Below, one piece after another: positions 1 to 9,739 of a stretch of 64,000 nt of DNA (positions are counted from its first letter, which is position 1; each line of letters begins with the position of its first letter). Position numbers and translations under genes: made by a program. Origin of the DNA: an uncultured Loktanella sp. (GTDB lineage: Bacteria > Pseudomonadota > Alphaproteobacteria > Rhodobacterales > Rhodobacteraceae); contig CAKZNT010000049.1 in NCBI GenBank assembly GCA_937132065.1, positions 1 through 64,000 on the forward strand, given 5' to 3'. Below the pieces are notes generated by a model. The model made no database searches and was not told the DNA's origin. It was given only the letters and a program-made list of their open reading frames with translations.

Positions 1-1044
1 CGCGCAACCCAGGACTGGACCGCGCTCTCGGTGGATGCCTATTTGCGCGGCGAGGCCGTTTTGCGCCGCGAGGCCCGCGTGCCGTTTCAAGGCTGGCGCA
101 TGGTCAGTTATACGACTTATTCGTCCGTGCGCGAGCGGGTGAACGGGGTGCTGGCCCTCGAGGTCATGGGGTTTGCGATTTTGCTGGCCCTGATGTTCTG
201 GCTCTGGTCGCGCAAGGCCGCGTCCCGTGTCATCTTGTTTCAGCGTGAATCAGCCGAACTTCGCGCATTGAACATCCGCTTGCAGCGGGAAGTCGCCGAG
301 CGCCAAAAGGTCGAAAAGACCCTTGAAGTCGCCGAACAGACGCTTGCGCAGTCGTCTAAACTGGCCGCCTTGGGCGAGATGTCTGCGGCGGTCAGCCACG
401 AGTTGAACCAGCCCCTTGCCGCAATGAAAACCTATCTCGCGGGGGCGCGTCTGTTGTTGCAGCGCAAGCGCCCCGAAGAGGCCTTGTCCTCGTTCCAGCG
501 GATCGACGATCTCATTGAGCGGATGGGCGCGATTACCAAGCAGCTCAAGTCTTATGCCCGCAAGGGCGCAGACGCGTTTTCCCCTGTAGATACAAGGGCT
601 GCGGTGTCATCTGCACTGGCGATGATGGAGCCGCAGCTCAAGTTGCGCGACATCACAATCACCCGCACTTTGCCCGAAGATCCCGTGATGATCTTGGGGG
701 ATCGCATGCGTCTTGAGCAGGTCATTATCAACCTGCTGCGCAATGCGCTGGATGCCACAAAAGGGGTGCGCGTGCCGTCCATCGAAATCATCCTCGCCAC
801 GGGGGATCAGGTGAGCCTGACCGTGCGCGATAACGGGCAGGGGATCGAGAATCTGGATGACTTGTTCGAGCCATTTTACACCACCAAGCAGCCTGGTGAC
901 GGTGTTGGTCTGGGGCTTGCCATTTCCTCGGGCATCGTCAACGACTTGGGCGGAAGACTAAGGGCGCGCAATGCCGAAGGTGGGGGGGCTGTATTTGAAG
1001 TTCAGCTGCCTATCTTGAACGCAGAGGCAGAAGCCGCAGAATAA
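1..1044 (+). CDS. dctB: C4-dicarboxylate-type sensor histidine kinase (DctB-like), 5' truncated by window edge
   Basis: Frame is open to base 1. H-box SAAVSHELNQPLAAMKTYLAGARLLL, N box and G boxes (DNGQGIENLDDLFEPFYTTK, GVGLGLAIS). Followed by a dctD-like gene. Confidence 0.85.
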   Translation, partial: RATQDWTALSVDAYLRGEAVLRREARVPFQGWRMVSYTTYSSVRERVNGVLALEVMGFAILLALMFWLWSRKAASRVILFQRESAELRALNIRLQREVAERQKVEKTLEVAEQTLAQSSKLAALGEMSAAVSHELNQPLAAMKTYLAGARLLLQRKRPEEALSSFQRIDDLIERMGAITKQLKSYARKGADAFSPVDTRAAVSSALAMMEPQLKLRDITITRTLPEDPVMILGDRMRLEQVIINLLRNALDATKGVRVPSIEIILATGDQVSLTVRDNGQGIENLDDLFEPFYTTKQPGDGVGLGLAISSGIVNDLGGRLRARNAEGGGAVFEVQLPILNAEAEAAE

Positions 1045-1056
1045 GGACGACACCAA

Positions 1057-2388
1057 ATGAGCAAAGCTATGAAAATCGCGATCGTTGACGATGAAAAGGA
1101 CATGCGCCAATCCATCAGTCAGTGGTTGGCCTTGTCTGGTTTTGATACCGAGACCTTTGCCAGTGCCGAGGATGCGCTAAAGGGCTTGTCCACCGATTAT
1201 CCGGGCATTGTAGTGTCCGACATCAAGATGCCCGGCATGGATGGCATGCAGTTTCTGCGCAAACTCAAGGGCGTGGATAGTTCGTTGCCAGTGATCATGA
1301 TCACAGGGCACGGCGATGTTCCGATGGCCGTAGAGGCGATGCGTCTAGGTGCGTTCGACTTTCTGGAAAAGCCGTTTAACCCTGATCGCATGACCGAGCT
1401 TGCCAAGAAGGCGACACAAGCCCGCCGCCTGACCCTCGATAATCGCGTGTTGCGCCGCGAGCTTTCGGATGGGTCCGCGTTGATCAAAAAGCTGATCGGC
1501 AGTTCGGCCCCGATGGAACGTCTCAAGGAGGATATCCTTGACCTTGGCCAAGCAGACGGCCACGTCTTGATTGAAGGCGAGACAGGCACGGGCAAAACGC
1601 TGGTGGCGCATGCGCTGCACGCTGTCGGTGCGCGCGCGACGAAAAAATTCGTTCTTGTCAGTTGCTCGGCGTTTGACGAAGAGGCGCTCAGCCGCCGTGT
1701 CTTTGGCCCTGCGCAAGATGATGAACCGATCCCCGCCATAGAAGAGGCACGCGGCGGCACGCTGGTGCTCGAAGATATCGAGGCTTTAAGCCAGTCCTTG
1801 CAGGCCCGTTTGTTGATGTCGATTAACGAGCAGGGCGCGCCAGCCGAAACCCGCATTGTCGCGATCTGTAACCTGCAAGAGCAGGACAAGACCTGCGAAA
1901 GCGTGCTGCGCCCTGATCTCTTTTATCGCCTTGCTGCCTTGCGGATCACAGTCCCCCCCTTGCGGACGCGCGGCGAGGATATCCTGACGCTGTTTACACG
2001 GTTGTCAGAGCAGTTTGCCGAAGAATATGGCTGCGATGCTCCCGAGGTATCAGCGCAAGAGGCGGCTCAATTGTTGCAAGCACCTTGGCCCGGTAACGTG
2101 CGCCAGCTGATCAATGTCGCCGAACGCGCGGTGCTTCAGAACCGCCGCGGCACTGGCTCGATTGCGTCCTTGCTCATGGCGGACACCGATGAGGTGAAGC
2201 CTGCGATGACAACCGAGGGCAAGCCGCTCAAGGAATTCGTCGAGGCTTTTGAACGGATGCTGATCGACAACACGATGCGCCGCCATAAAGGGAGCATTGT
2301 CGCGGTGATGGATGAACTCTGCCTGCCGCGCCGCACGCTGAACGAAAAGATGGCCAAATATACGCTACAGCGGTCGGATTATCTGTAA
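1057..2388 (+). CDS. dctD: DctD-like response regulator with AAA+ domain and Fis-type HTH
   Basis: Receiver domain (IVDDEKDMRQS, VVSDIKMPGMDG), Walker A GETGTGKT, RPDLFYRLAALRITVPPLRTRGEDI. GAFTGA is absent (see findings). Confidence 0.85.
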   Translation: MSKAMKIAIVDDEKDMRQSISQWLALSGFDTETFASAEDALKGLSTDYPGIVVSDIKMPGMDGMQFLRKLKGVDSSLPVIMITGHGDVPMAVEAMRLGAFDFLEKPFNPDRMTELAKKATQARRLTLDNRVLRRELSDGSALIKKLIGSSAPMERLKEDILDLGQADGHVLIEGETGTGKTLVAHALHAVGARATKKFVLVSCSAFDEEALSRRVFGPAQDDEPIPAIEEARGGTLVLEDIEALSQSLQARLLMSINEQGAPAETRIVAICNLQEQDKTCESVLRPDLFYRLAALRITVPPLRTRGEDILTLFTRLSEQFAEEYGCDAPEVSAQEAAQLLQAPWPGNVRQLINVAERAVLQNRRGTGSIASLLMADTDEVKPAMTTEGKPLKEFVEAFERMLIDNTMRRHKGSIVAVMDELCLPRRTLNEKMAKYTLQRSDYL

Positions 2389-2789
2389 AATTCACGACTT
2401 ATACACAGACCCACTTGTCTAATGGCCTCCGTGTCCCTTATGTAGGTGGCACGGGTGTCCATGCGTTGGTGCGTGGTGTCGTCCGGTAGAATTCTCTACA
2501 ATTGGGCAAATGGACAGTATTCCATCCCTGACTGTAGCTGATTTGACCTTAAAACGGTCAGAGGAACGCCCTTGGTCGCGTGAATATTTCAATGCGCCGG
2601 GTCATGAATGGACCTCCATTTTTGGGGGTCGGAGTAGCAACGCGATGCAAAGCGCGCACAATATAGGCAATGACGCAGAGGCCCTTAGGGACCTGACGTT
2701 TGCCCGTGCTCATATCGCCAAATCAAAAATCGCCATAGGATGTGCCGCCCCACCGGGGAGGATCGCACCTGCGCGAGTGAACGGATACA

Positions 2790-5465
2790 ATGCCAAAGAA
2801 AATGTTAATCGATGCCACACACGCGGAAGAAACCCGCGTTGTTGTGGTCGACGGGAACAAAGTCGAAGAATTTGATTTTGAGAGCCAGTTCAAGCGACAG
2901 CTTGCTGGGAATATCTATCTTGCAAAGGTGACGCGCGTTGAGCCGTCATTGCAGGCCGCATTTGTGGACTATGGTGGCAATCGCCACGGGTTCCTTGCGT
3001 TTTCGGAAATTCACCCCGATTACTATCAAATCCCTGTTGCTGACCGCGAGGCACTGCTGGCCGAAGAGAAAGCCTATGCAGAAAGCCTGAAGGCGCAGGA
3101 CGACGAAGACGAGAAGCCCAAAAAGCGCCGCCGCTCGCGTAGCCGCGCCAAGGCGTCTGATGTCGAAGTCGAAGATGCAGTTGTCACAGCCGAGGCCGAG
3201 GGCGATGAGACCGTCAGCGGCATGGAAACGATTGACCTGTCAGATGATGACGAAGAGGGTTCTTCGCCGATGACAATGGTTGCGGAAACGCCTGTCGAAA
3301 CGCCAAGCAGCGACGATTCTGACGATTCAGATGACGAAGATGACGACGGCGACGCCCCAAAGGCGGATGCGACCGAGAAAGACAGCGACATCGAGAGTGT
3401 TGCCGAAGAAGACGACACCGACGAAGTGCGTCCCGTGCGCAAACCCCGTCCAAAGCGTTACAAGATTCAAGAAGTCATCAAAGTCCGTCAAATCCTGTTG
3501 ATTCAGGTTGTGAAAGAAGAGCGCGGCAACAAAGGCGCGGCACTGACGACTTATCTTTCGCTCGCAGGTCGCTATTGCGTACTTATGCCAAACACCGCGC
3601 GCGGTGGCGGCATCAGCCGCAAGATCACCAATGTAGCGGACCGCAAGAAGCTCAAGGAAATCGCAAATGACATGACCGTTCCCGAGGGCGCAGGTCTGAT
3701 TATTCGCACCGCCGGGTCGCAGCGCACCAAGGCGGAAATCAAGCGTGACTACGAGTATCTTCAGCGCATGTGGGAGCAAATCCGCGCACTGACCCTTAAG
3801 TCGATCGCTCCAGCGAAAATCTACGAAGAAGGTGATCTGATCAAGCGTTCGATCCGCGATCTTTATAACAAAGAGATCGACGAAGTGATCGTTGCGGGCG
3901 AGGGCGGTTACCGCACCGCCAAGGACTTCATGAAGATGATCATGCCGTCCCACGCCAAGAACGTGAAATTCTACCAAGAGCAGCTGCCGCTTTACGCGCG
4001 CTATCAGGTTGAAGGCTACCTTGCTGGCATGTTCAATCCGACCGTGCAATTGCCCTCTGGTGGTTACATTGTGATCGGGATCACAGAGGCGCTTGTTGCG
4101 ATCGACGTCAACTCTGGTCGTGCGACCAAAGAGGGTTCTATCGAGCAGACGGCGACAAAGACCAACCTTGAGGCCGCCGACGAGGTGGCCCGCCAGTTGC
4201 GCCTGCGCGACTTGGCTGGTTTGATCGTCATCGACTTTATCGACATGGACGAGCGCCGCAACAACATCGCCGTTGAAAAGCGGATGAAAGACAAGCTCAA
4301 GACAGATCGCGCCCGCATTCAGGTGGGTCGGATCTCGGGCTTTGGCCTGATGGAAATGTCGCGTCAGCGGCTGCGTCCTGGCATGCTTGAGGCGACGACG
4401 CAGATGTGTAGTCACTGTCACGGCACGGGCCTGTTGCGCTCTGACGACAATGTCGCCTTGGCGATCTTGCGCGCCTTGGAAGAAGAGGGTGTGCGCGGCC
4501 GTTCCAAAGAGGTTCTGGTGCGTGCGCCAATCGCCATCGCCAACTTCTTGATGAACGGCAAGCGCGAGCATATTGCCGATATCGAAGCCCGCTACGGCAT
4601 GTCTGTGCGGATCGAATGTGACCCGACGCTTGTGTCGCCAGACTTCGCGATTGAAAAGTTCAAGACAGCCACCCGCGTTGTGCCAGAGGCCGCCCCTGTG
4701 GTCGCAAGCGCGATCATGATGGACGATGAAGATGATGTCGCTATCGTCGAAACGCCGGATGAGGACGAGACCCCAGAGGTTGAGGCCACAGACGGTGAAG
4801 AGCGTCCCAAGAAGAAGCGCCGTCGTCGTCGTCGCCGCCGTGGTGGCAACGGCAATGGTGAGAACGCACAAGGCGAGACTGCTGACAGTGCTGACGCTGC
4901 AAACGACGAGGCCAATGAGCCTAAGGCCGACGAGGAGGTTGCCGCGCAACCTACCCAAGAGACCGCGCCTGAGAAGCCGAAGCGGACGCGCTCTCGCAGC
5001 CGCAAGAAGGTAGACGAGGAGCCTGTTGTTGCAGCCGAGGTCGAAACCCCGAGTGCAGAGGCGGTGGCCGAACCTGTTGAGGCCGAAAAGCCCAAGAAGC
5101 GCACACGCAGCCGCAAGAAGGTAGAACCTGTTGCAGACGCTGAGGCGCAAACCGAGGATGCCGTTGAGGCCCCCAAGGAAGAGAAGCCAAAGCCGAAACG
5201 CAAGAGCCGCGCAAAGCCGAAGGCGGCAGTCGAAGCGGCGGTTGTAGAGGTCGAAGCCGCACCTGAGGTTGAAGCCACGCCAGAGCCAGTTGCCACCGAA
5301 GCAGCACCAGAGCCAGTGGTTGCCGAGGTCGTGCCCGAGCCTGTTGCGGTCGAGGTGGAAGCCGCTCCCGCGCCAGAGCCAGAGCCAGAGCCAGAGCCAA
5401 AGGCAGAAGAACCTGCCAAGCCAGCCAAGCCCAAGCGCAAAGGCTGGTGGTCACTGACCCGCTAA
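2790..5465 (+). CDS. rne: Ribonuclease E/G family endoribonuclease
   Basis: MPKKMLIDATHAEETRVVVVDGNKVEEFDFE start, S1 domain, catalytic segment ALVAIDVNSGRATKEGSIEQTATKTNLEAADEVARQLRLRDLAGLIVIDFIDM, Zn-link CSHCHGTG, disordered K/R and E/P-rich C-terminus. Confidence 0.96.
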   Translation: MPKKMLIDATHAEETRVVVVDGNKVEEFDFESQFKRQLAGNIYLAKVTRVEPSLQAAFVDYGGNRHGFLAFSEIHPDYYQIPVADREALLAEEKAYAESLKAQDDEDEKPKKRRRSRSRAKASDVEVEDAVVTAEAEGDETVSGMETIDLSDDDEEGSSPMTMVAETPVETPSSDDSDDSDDEDDDGDAPKADATEKDSDIESVAEEDDTDEVRPVRKPRPKRYKIQEVIKVRQILLIQVVKEERGNKGAALTTYLSLAGRYCVLMPNTARGGGISRKITNVADRKKLKEIANDMTVPEGAGLIIRTAGSQRTKAEIKRDYEYLQRMWEQIRALTLKSIAPAKIYEEGDLIKRSIRDLYNKEIDEVIVAGEGGYRTAKDFMKMIMPSHAKNVKFYQEQLPLYARYQVEGYLAGMFNPTVQLPSGGYIVIGITEALVAIDVNSGRATKEGSIEQTATKTNLEAADEVARQLRLRDLAGLIVIDFIDMDERRNNIAVEKRMKDKLKTDRARIQVGRISGFGLMEMSRQRLRPGMLEATTQMCSHCHGTGLLRSDDNVALAILRALEEEGVRGRSKEVLVRAPIAIANFLMNGKREHIADIEARYGMSVRIECDPTLVSPDFAIEKFKTATRVVPEAAPVVASAIMMDDEDDVAIVETPDEDETPEVEATDGEERPKKKRRRRRRRRGGNGNGENAQGETADSADAANDEANEPKADEEVAAQPTQETAPEKPKRTRSRSRKKVDEEPVVAAEVETPSAEAVAEPVEAEKPKKRTRSRKKVEPVADAEAQTEDAVEAPKEEKPKPKRKSRAKPKAAVEAAVVEVEAAPEVEATPEPVATEAAPEPVVAEVVPEPVAVEVEAAPAPEPEPEPEPKAEEPAKPAKPKRKGWWSLTR

Positions 5466-5472
5466 GACAATA

Positions 5473-5504
5473 AAAGGCCGCATCGTTTGATGCGGCCTTT
5501 TTGT
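5473..5504 (+). terminator. Rho-independent terminator after rne
   Basis: aaaaggccgcatcgtttgatgcggccttttt: perfect GC-rich stem followed by T-run. Confidence 0.85.
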
Positions 5505-5509
5505 TTGGG

Positions 5510-5731
5510 CTATCCCTTGCGGATCACATAGGTCTGGGTATCGCCTTTGTCGATAATCTCGACCATCTCATGCCCCGCTTGGGCGCAAAAATGGGGCATA
5601 TCCACAACGGCGGCAGGGTCATCCGCAGTCACGTGCAATTCGTCGCCGCTGGCATAATCGGCAAGCCGTTTGCGCGCCTTTAAGACGGGAAGCGGGCAAA
5701 GCAACCCGATGGCATCAAGTTCGTATTTCAT
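5510..5731 (-). CDS. Sulfurtransferase TusA family protein
   Basis: MKYELDAIGLLCPLPVLKARKRL, the CPxP motif of the TusA/SirA family. Confidence 0.9.
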   Translation of the reverse strand: MKYELDAIGLLCPLPVLKARKRLADYASGDELHVTADDPAAVVDMPHFCAQAGHEMVEIIDKGDTQTYVIRKG

Positions 5732-5840
5732 AAGCTATGGCTACTCCAGATGTTTCAATGCGTAAACAGACCTGTGACACCTTGGGGTCGTGACGCGGGC
5801 GCGCACTTGGCATATCAGTATAGCAATAGGAGATCGCGCC

Positions 5841-6596
5841 ATGCTTGAGGCCACCCAAATTTTAGATGCATCACTTTTGCCCGCAATGTTCGTTGCGGCG
5901 ATTGCTGGCTTGTTATCGTTTCTTAGTCCATGTGTCTTGCCCATTGTGCCGCCTTATCTGGCATATATGGGCGGGGTTTCGGTGACAGAGATGGAAGACA
6001 CGCGCACGGCAAGGCGGCGGGTTCTGTTGGCGGCGTGGTTCTTTGTGCTGGGGCTTTCCACGGTTTTCCTGCTGCTGGGATTCGCTTTCTCTGCGATGGG
6101 GCGGATGTTCTTGCAGTTTCAGGACTGGTTCACTGTCATTGCGGGCATCGTGGTGATGATCTTCGGGGCCCATTTTGTCGGTGTCTACCGCATTGGATTT
6201 CTTGATCGCGAGGTGCGTGTCGAGACGGGGGATCGCGGTGGTTCAGCCCTTGGGGCATATGTGCTTGGGCTTGCATTTGCCTTTGGCTGGACACCATGCC
6301 TCGGGCCGATCCTTGGCACGATCCTTGGCTTGGCGGCGTCAGAGGCATCCCTGATGCGCGGCACGGCGTTGCTTGCGGCCTATGCGCTTGGTCTTGGGGT
6401 TCCGTTCCTGCTCGTGGCGGCATTCTTCCCACGGCTCAAGGGGCCAATGGGGTGGATGAAGCGGAACATGGACAGGATCGAACGCATTTCTGGCCTGCTG
6501 CTTTGGACCGTAGGCCTGATGATGCTCACAGGGCAGTTCACCGCATTTAGTTACTGGTTGCTCGAGCAGTTCCCCGCGCTTGCGACATTGGGCTAG
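5841..6596 (+). CDS. ccdA: Cytochrome c biogenesis protein CcdA
   Basis: Six-TM protein with FLSPCVLPIVPPYLAYMGG and GWTPCLGPILG; internal ATG at 5841 chosen. Confidence 0.92.
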   Translation: MLEATQILDASLLPAMFVAAIAGLLSFLSPCVLPIVPPYLAYMGGVSVTEMEDTRTARRRVLLAAWFFVLGLSTVFLLLGFAFSAMGRMFLQFQDWFTVIAGIVVMIFGAHFVGVYRIGFLDREVRVETGDRGGSALGAYVLGLAFAFGWTPCLGPILGTILGLAASEASLMRGTALLAAYALGLGVPFLLVAAFFPRLKGPMGWMKRNMDRIERISGLLLWTVGLMMLTGQFTAFSYWLLEQFPALATLG

Positions 6597-6655
6597 GGGC
6601 TTATTTTTGCCAGAAATGTAAGCTAGATTTTGGAAAAAGCAGATTGCAGGCACAG

Positions 6656-7894
6656 ATGGCACAAACGCGCGGATCGACCACAGTGAAAAAGCGGCGGGTT
6701 TTTTACATCCCCGGGTATGATCCTATTCACCCGCGTCGTTATCGCGAGTTATACCGCAGCGAGAGTGCAGCACAGGCCAAAATCAGCGGCTATGAGATTG
6801 CCCAAAGCCCGAAGACGGGCAGCGGGCCTTACGGCTGGCATGTCGCCTCAAAGATCGACGAGTGTGCTGTTGCTGCCGATATTGACGTCTTGCTATGGTC
6901 CGACATTGTGCGCGATAGCATGGAGACATCTGTGCCAGCGACCTACCTGCAACTTGTGCGCACGGCTTGGACGTATATCGCAACAGGGGCGCTCCGTCGC
7001 TTGATGTGGATGCGCAAAGGGCCGGTTATCGCGGCGCTCTATCCTGTTGGCATGCTGCTGTTGCAACTGCTGTTGGCATATGGCGTCGCCGCCACGGTTT
7101 ACGGTGCTGGCAAATATGCACTTGTGCCGTTGATCGGTGTGGTGGGCCGATTTTTCTCGCTTGGCGTTGCACTTGCATTGTTTGTCATGATCCTGCGATG
7201 GTTCAAAAAGAAAGACGGCAAGTTTTTCGCCTATTACCTCATGCATGACTACGCATTTTCGGCGCGGTGGCGCGGTGCGAACCCTGCACCCCTTGAGGCG
7301 CGGATGCGTGAATTTGGCGAAGCGATTGCCCATGCGATGAACGATGATGTCGATGAGGTGCTTGTTGTCGGGCATTCGTCTGGCGCGCATCTGGCGATCT
7401 CGATCCTTGCGGACCTGTTTCGCGAAGGCAAAATTGCGGCCGATGGCCCCGCACTGGGCTTCCTGTCACTGGGGCAGGTTGTGCCGATGATGTCGTTCTT
7501 GCCCGATGCCCATCGCTTGCGGGCTGATCTGCGCGACCTCAGCGAGCAGAGCGGATTGGCCTGGGTCGATGTGACCGCGCCGGGGGATGGCTGTGCCTTT
7601 GCGCTCTGCGATCCGGTAGCGGTATCTGGTGTGCAGACCGCGCAAAGCAAATGGCCGTTGGTGATTTCGGCAGCTTTCACGCAGTCACTCGCGCCAGAGA
7701 CATGGAAGGCGCTGCGCTGGCGGTTTTTCCGTCTGCATTTCCAATACCTCTGCGCGTTTGACCGACCAAAAGACTACGATTACTTCCAGATAACGGCTGG
7801 CCCGTTGACCTTGGCCGATAGATATCGCGACCGTAAACCGTCAAAGTCCCGCATTGACGTGCCTGCGTCCAAATACACGAGCACCACGCCATGA
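6656..7894 (+). CDS. Membrane protein with alpha/beta-hydrolase-like nucleophile motif, function unknown
   Basis: GHSSG motif (VLVVGHSSGAHLAISIL), central hydrophobic segments, 4-bp overlap with the downstream P450. Confidence 0.7.
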   Translation: MAQTRGSTTVKKRRVFYIPGYDPIHPRRYRELYRSESAAQAKISGYEIAQSPKTGSGPYGWHVASKIDECAVAADIDVLLWSDIVRDSMETSVPATYLQLVRTAWTYIATGALRRLMWMRKGPVIAALYPVGMLLLQLLLAYGVAATVYGAGKYALVPLIGVVGRFFSLGVALALFVMILRWFKKKDGKFFAYYLMHDYAFSARWRGANPAPLEARMREFGEAIAHAMNDDVDEVLVVGHSSGAHLAISILADLFREGKIAADGPALGFLSLGQVVPMMSFLPDAHRLRADLRDLSEQSGLAWVDVTAPGDGCAFALCDPVAVSGVQTAQSKWPLVISAAFTQSLAPETWKALRWRFFRLHFQYLCAFDRPKDYDYFQITAGPLTLADRYRDRKPSKSRIDVPASKYTSTTP

Positions 7895-9246
7895 TCCCCC
7901 CCAAGCCAGAGGCACGGCCAGAAAAGGTATCGCTATGGCGGTATCTCAAGTTGTTCCGCACGGATATCTTGTCCGCGCAACCTGCCAAGCTTTATCGCGC
8001 GTGGATGGCCGAATTTCGCACACCGTTTTTCCGCAGCTATATGGTGAATGATCCTAAGCTGATTAAACGCGTCTTGAACGAACGCCCTGATGATTTCCCT
8101 AAATCCGACCGTATTGGCGCGGGGCTGCGCCCCTTGCTCGGGGATAGCGTGTTCCTGACCAATGGCGAGACATGGAAACGGCAACGGCGCATTATTGACC
8201 CTTCGTTTGCTGGGGGGCGTCTGCGCGAGACCTATGGCGCGATGTGGGTTGCGGGTGAGGCGGCGGTTGCGCGGCTCGCGCCACTGGCTGACGGCGCACC
8301 TTGCGACATCGAGCCCGAGACGAGCCATGCGGCCGCTGACGTCATCTTTCGCACGCTGTTCTCACTGCCGATCGAAGATAAAGTCGCCAGTCAGGTCTTT
8401 GACGAATTTCGCACCTATCAACGCACCCAACCGATCTTGAATCTGGCCGCGTTCATTCCGGGTCCCAAATGGATGCCGCGGTTCTTCAAGGCCGAAACCA
8501 AGGCCACAGCCAAGGCCATTCGCCAGTTGATCACCGGATTGACCAAGGACCGCTTGGCCAAAATCGAGGCGGGCACTGCGCCTGCCGATCTGGCGACCAA
8601 GATTATGACAACCGCGGACCCCCAAACGGGGGAAACCTTTAGCGTGGAAGAAATGGTCGATCAGGTCGCCATCTTCTTTCTGGCGGGGCATGAAACAAGC
8701 GCATCCGCCTTGGCGTGGGCGATCTATCTGCTGGCGCTTCACCCTGACTGGCAAGACAAGGTTGCCAGCGAGGCCGTTGACCTGACCGATGATTTCTCCA
8801 GTGTTTCCAAGCTGCGCATAACCCGCGATGTTTTCCGCGAGGCGTTGCGGCTTTATCCGCCTGTGCCGATGATGGTGCGTGAAACCACGTGCCCCGAGAC
8901 CTTTCGTGATCGTGATGTGCCTGTTGGCGCACAGGTGGTGCTCTCGCCGTGGCATTTGCACCGCCATGAGAGGCTCTGGGACAATCCGGATGGATTTGAC
9001 CCGACACGCTGGGCGAGCGAAAACGGAAAAGCCTGTGTGCGCAACGCCTATATGCCGTTCTCTGCTGGGCCACGGGTCTGCACTGGCGCGGGGTTTGCAA
9101 TGATCGAAGGGGTGGTGATGCTCGGTATGCTCATGCGTGCCTATCGCTTTGAAGTGGTCGCAGAAAAGGCGCCGCAGCCCGTGGCGCATCTAACGGTGCG
9201 GGCCAAGGACGGGATGTGGCTACGATTCGTGCCAAGGACGGCTTAA
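7891..9246 (+). CDS. Cytochrome P450
   Basis: I-helix AGHETSA, ExxR (FREALRLYPP), heme loop PFSAGPRVCTGAGFAM. Confidence 0.95.
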   Translation: MIPPKPEARPEKVSLWRYLKLFRTDILSAQPAKLYRAWMAEFRTPFFRSYMVNDPKLIKRVLNERPDDFPKSDRIGAGLRPLLGDSVFLTNGETWKRQRRIIDPSFAGGRLRETYGAMWVAGEAAVARLAPLADGAPCDIEPETSHAAADVIFRTLFSLPIEDKVASQVFDEFRTYQRTQPILNLAAFIPGPKWMPRFFKAETKATAKAIRQLITGLTKDRLAKIEAGTAPADLATKIMTTADPQTGETFSVEEMVDQVAIFFLAGHETSASALAWAIYLLALHPDWQDKVASEAVDLTDDFSSVSKLRITRDVFREALRLYPPVPMMVRETTCPETFRDRDVPVGAQVVLSPWHLHRHERLWDNPDGFDPTRWASENGKACVRNAYMPFSAGPRVCTGAGFAMIEGVVMLGMLMRAYRFEVVAEKAPQPVAHLTVRAKDGMWLRFVPRTA

Positions 9247-9487
9247 GCGTTTCGGCTTTGGCAACGGTGCGGGTGCTCGCCTGTAATTGCGCCGATCTGA
9301 AAAACAGTGAAAACCACATGCCTTATTTGGGTCATATTTTTGTCGCGTGGTTTAAATGTTTTATTTCAGTGAGTTAGGGCATAAACCCCCGTGGGGATGA
9401 CCGCCTGCTGCGTAATTTCTACTGCAATATGTCTGAATTGTGTTACCTAGATAACTGGGTGGGGGCCGCATTCAGTGGAATACGGTC

Positions 9488-9739
9488 ATGCAAGTTTTGA
9501 GTTTGCTAAATAACAAGTTGTCTATCTCTGCACTGTGGCATTCGGTTGTCGGTGCGGCAGAAATTGATCGTGGATATGACCCATACGAGCGGGAACCAGT
9601 CCGCAAAAGTGAAATCTCTGAAATGTTGTCGCTGCACTATCGCCAAGATGATCCGCATGGGTTTTCAAAGGCCGAACGGCGCGACCACGACAATCTCGCC
9701 GCCCTGCGCGATGTGCTTTACCCGTCTGATCTGGCCTGA
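9488..9739 (+). CDS. Hypothetical protein (83 aa)
   Basis: Complete ORF with plausible composition in an otherwise empty interval; no obvious Shine-Dalgarno. Confidence 0.5.
   Translation: MQVLSLLNNKLSISALWHSVVGAAEIDRGYDPYEREPVRKSEISEMLSLHYRQDDPHGFSKAERRDHDNLAALRDVLYPSDLA

Noticed and set aside
2510-2875. 121-aa plus-strand ORF in the rne leader
   Set aside because: Overlaps the rne start in another frame, no recognizable domain, weak start context; better read as leader.
3327-5150. 607-aa ORF on the minus strand
   Set aside because: Shadow ORF antisense to rne; composition driven by the GC-rich rne coding frame, while rne is unambiguous.
4592-5440. GSGSGSG-rich minus-strand ORF (282 aa) and overlapping 4951-5454 ORF
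   Set aside because: Mirror of the rne low-complexity E/P/A-rich tail; no independent evidence.
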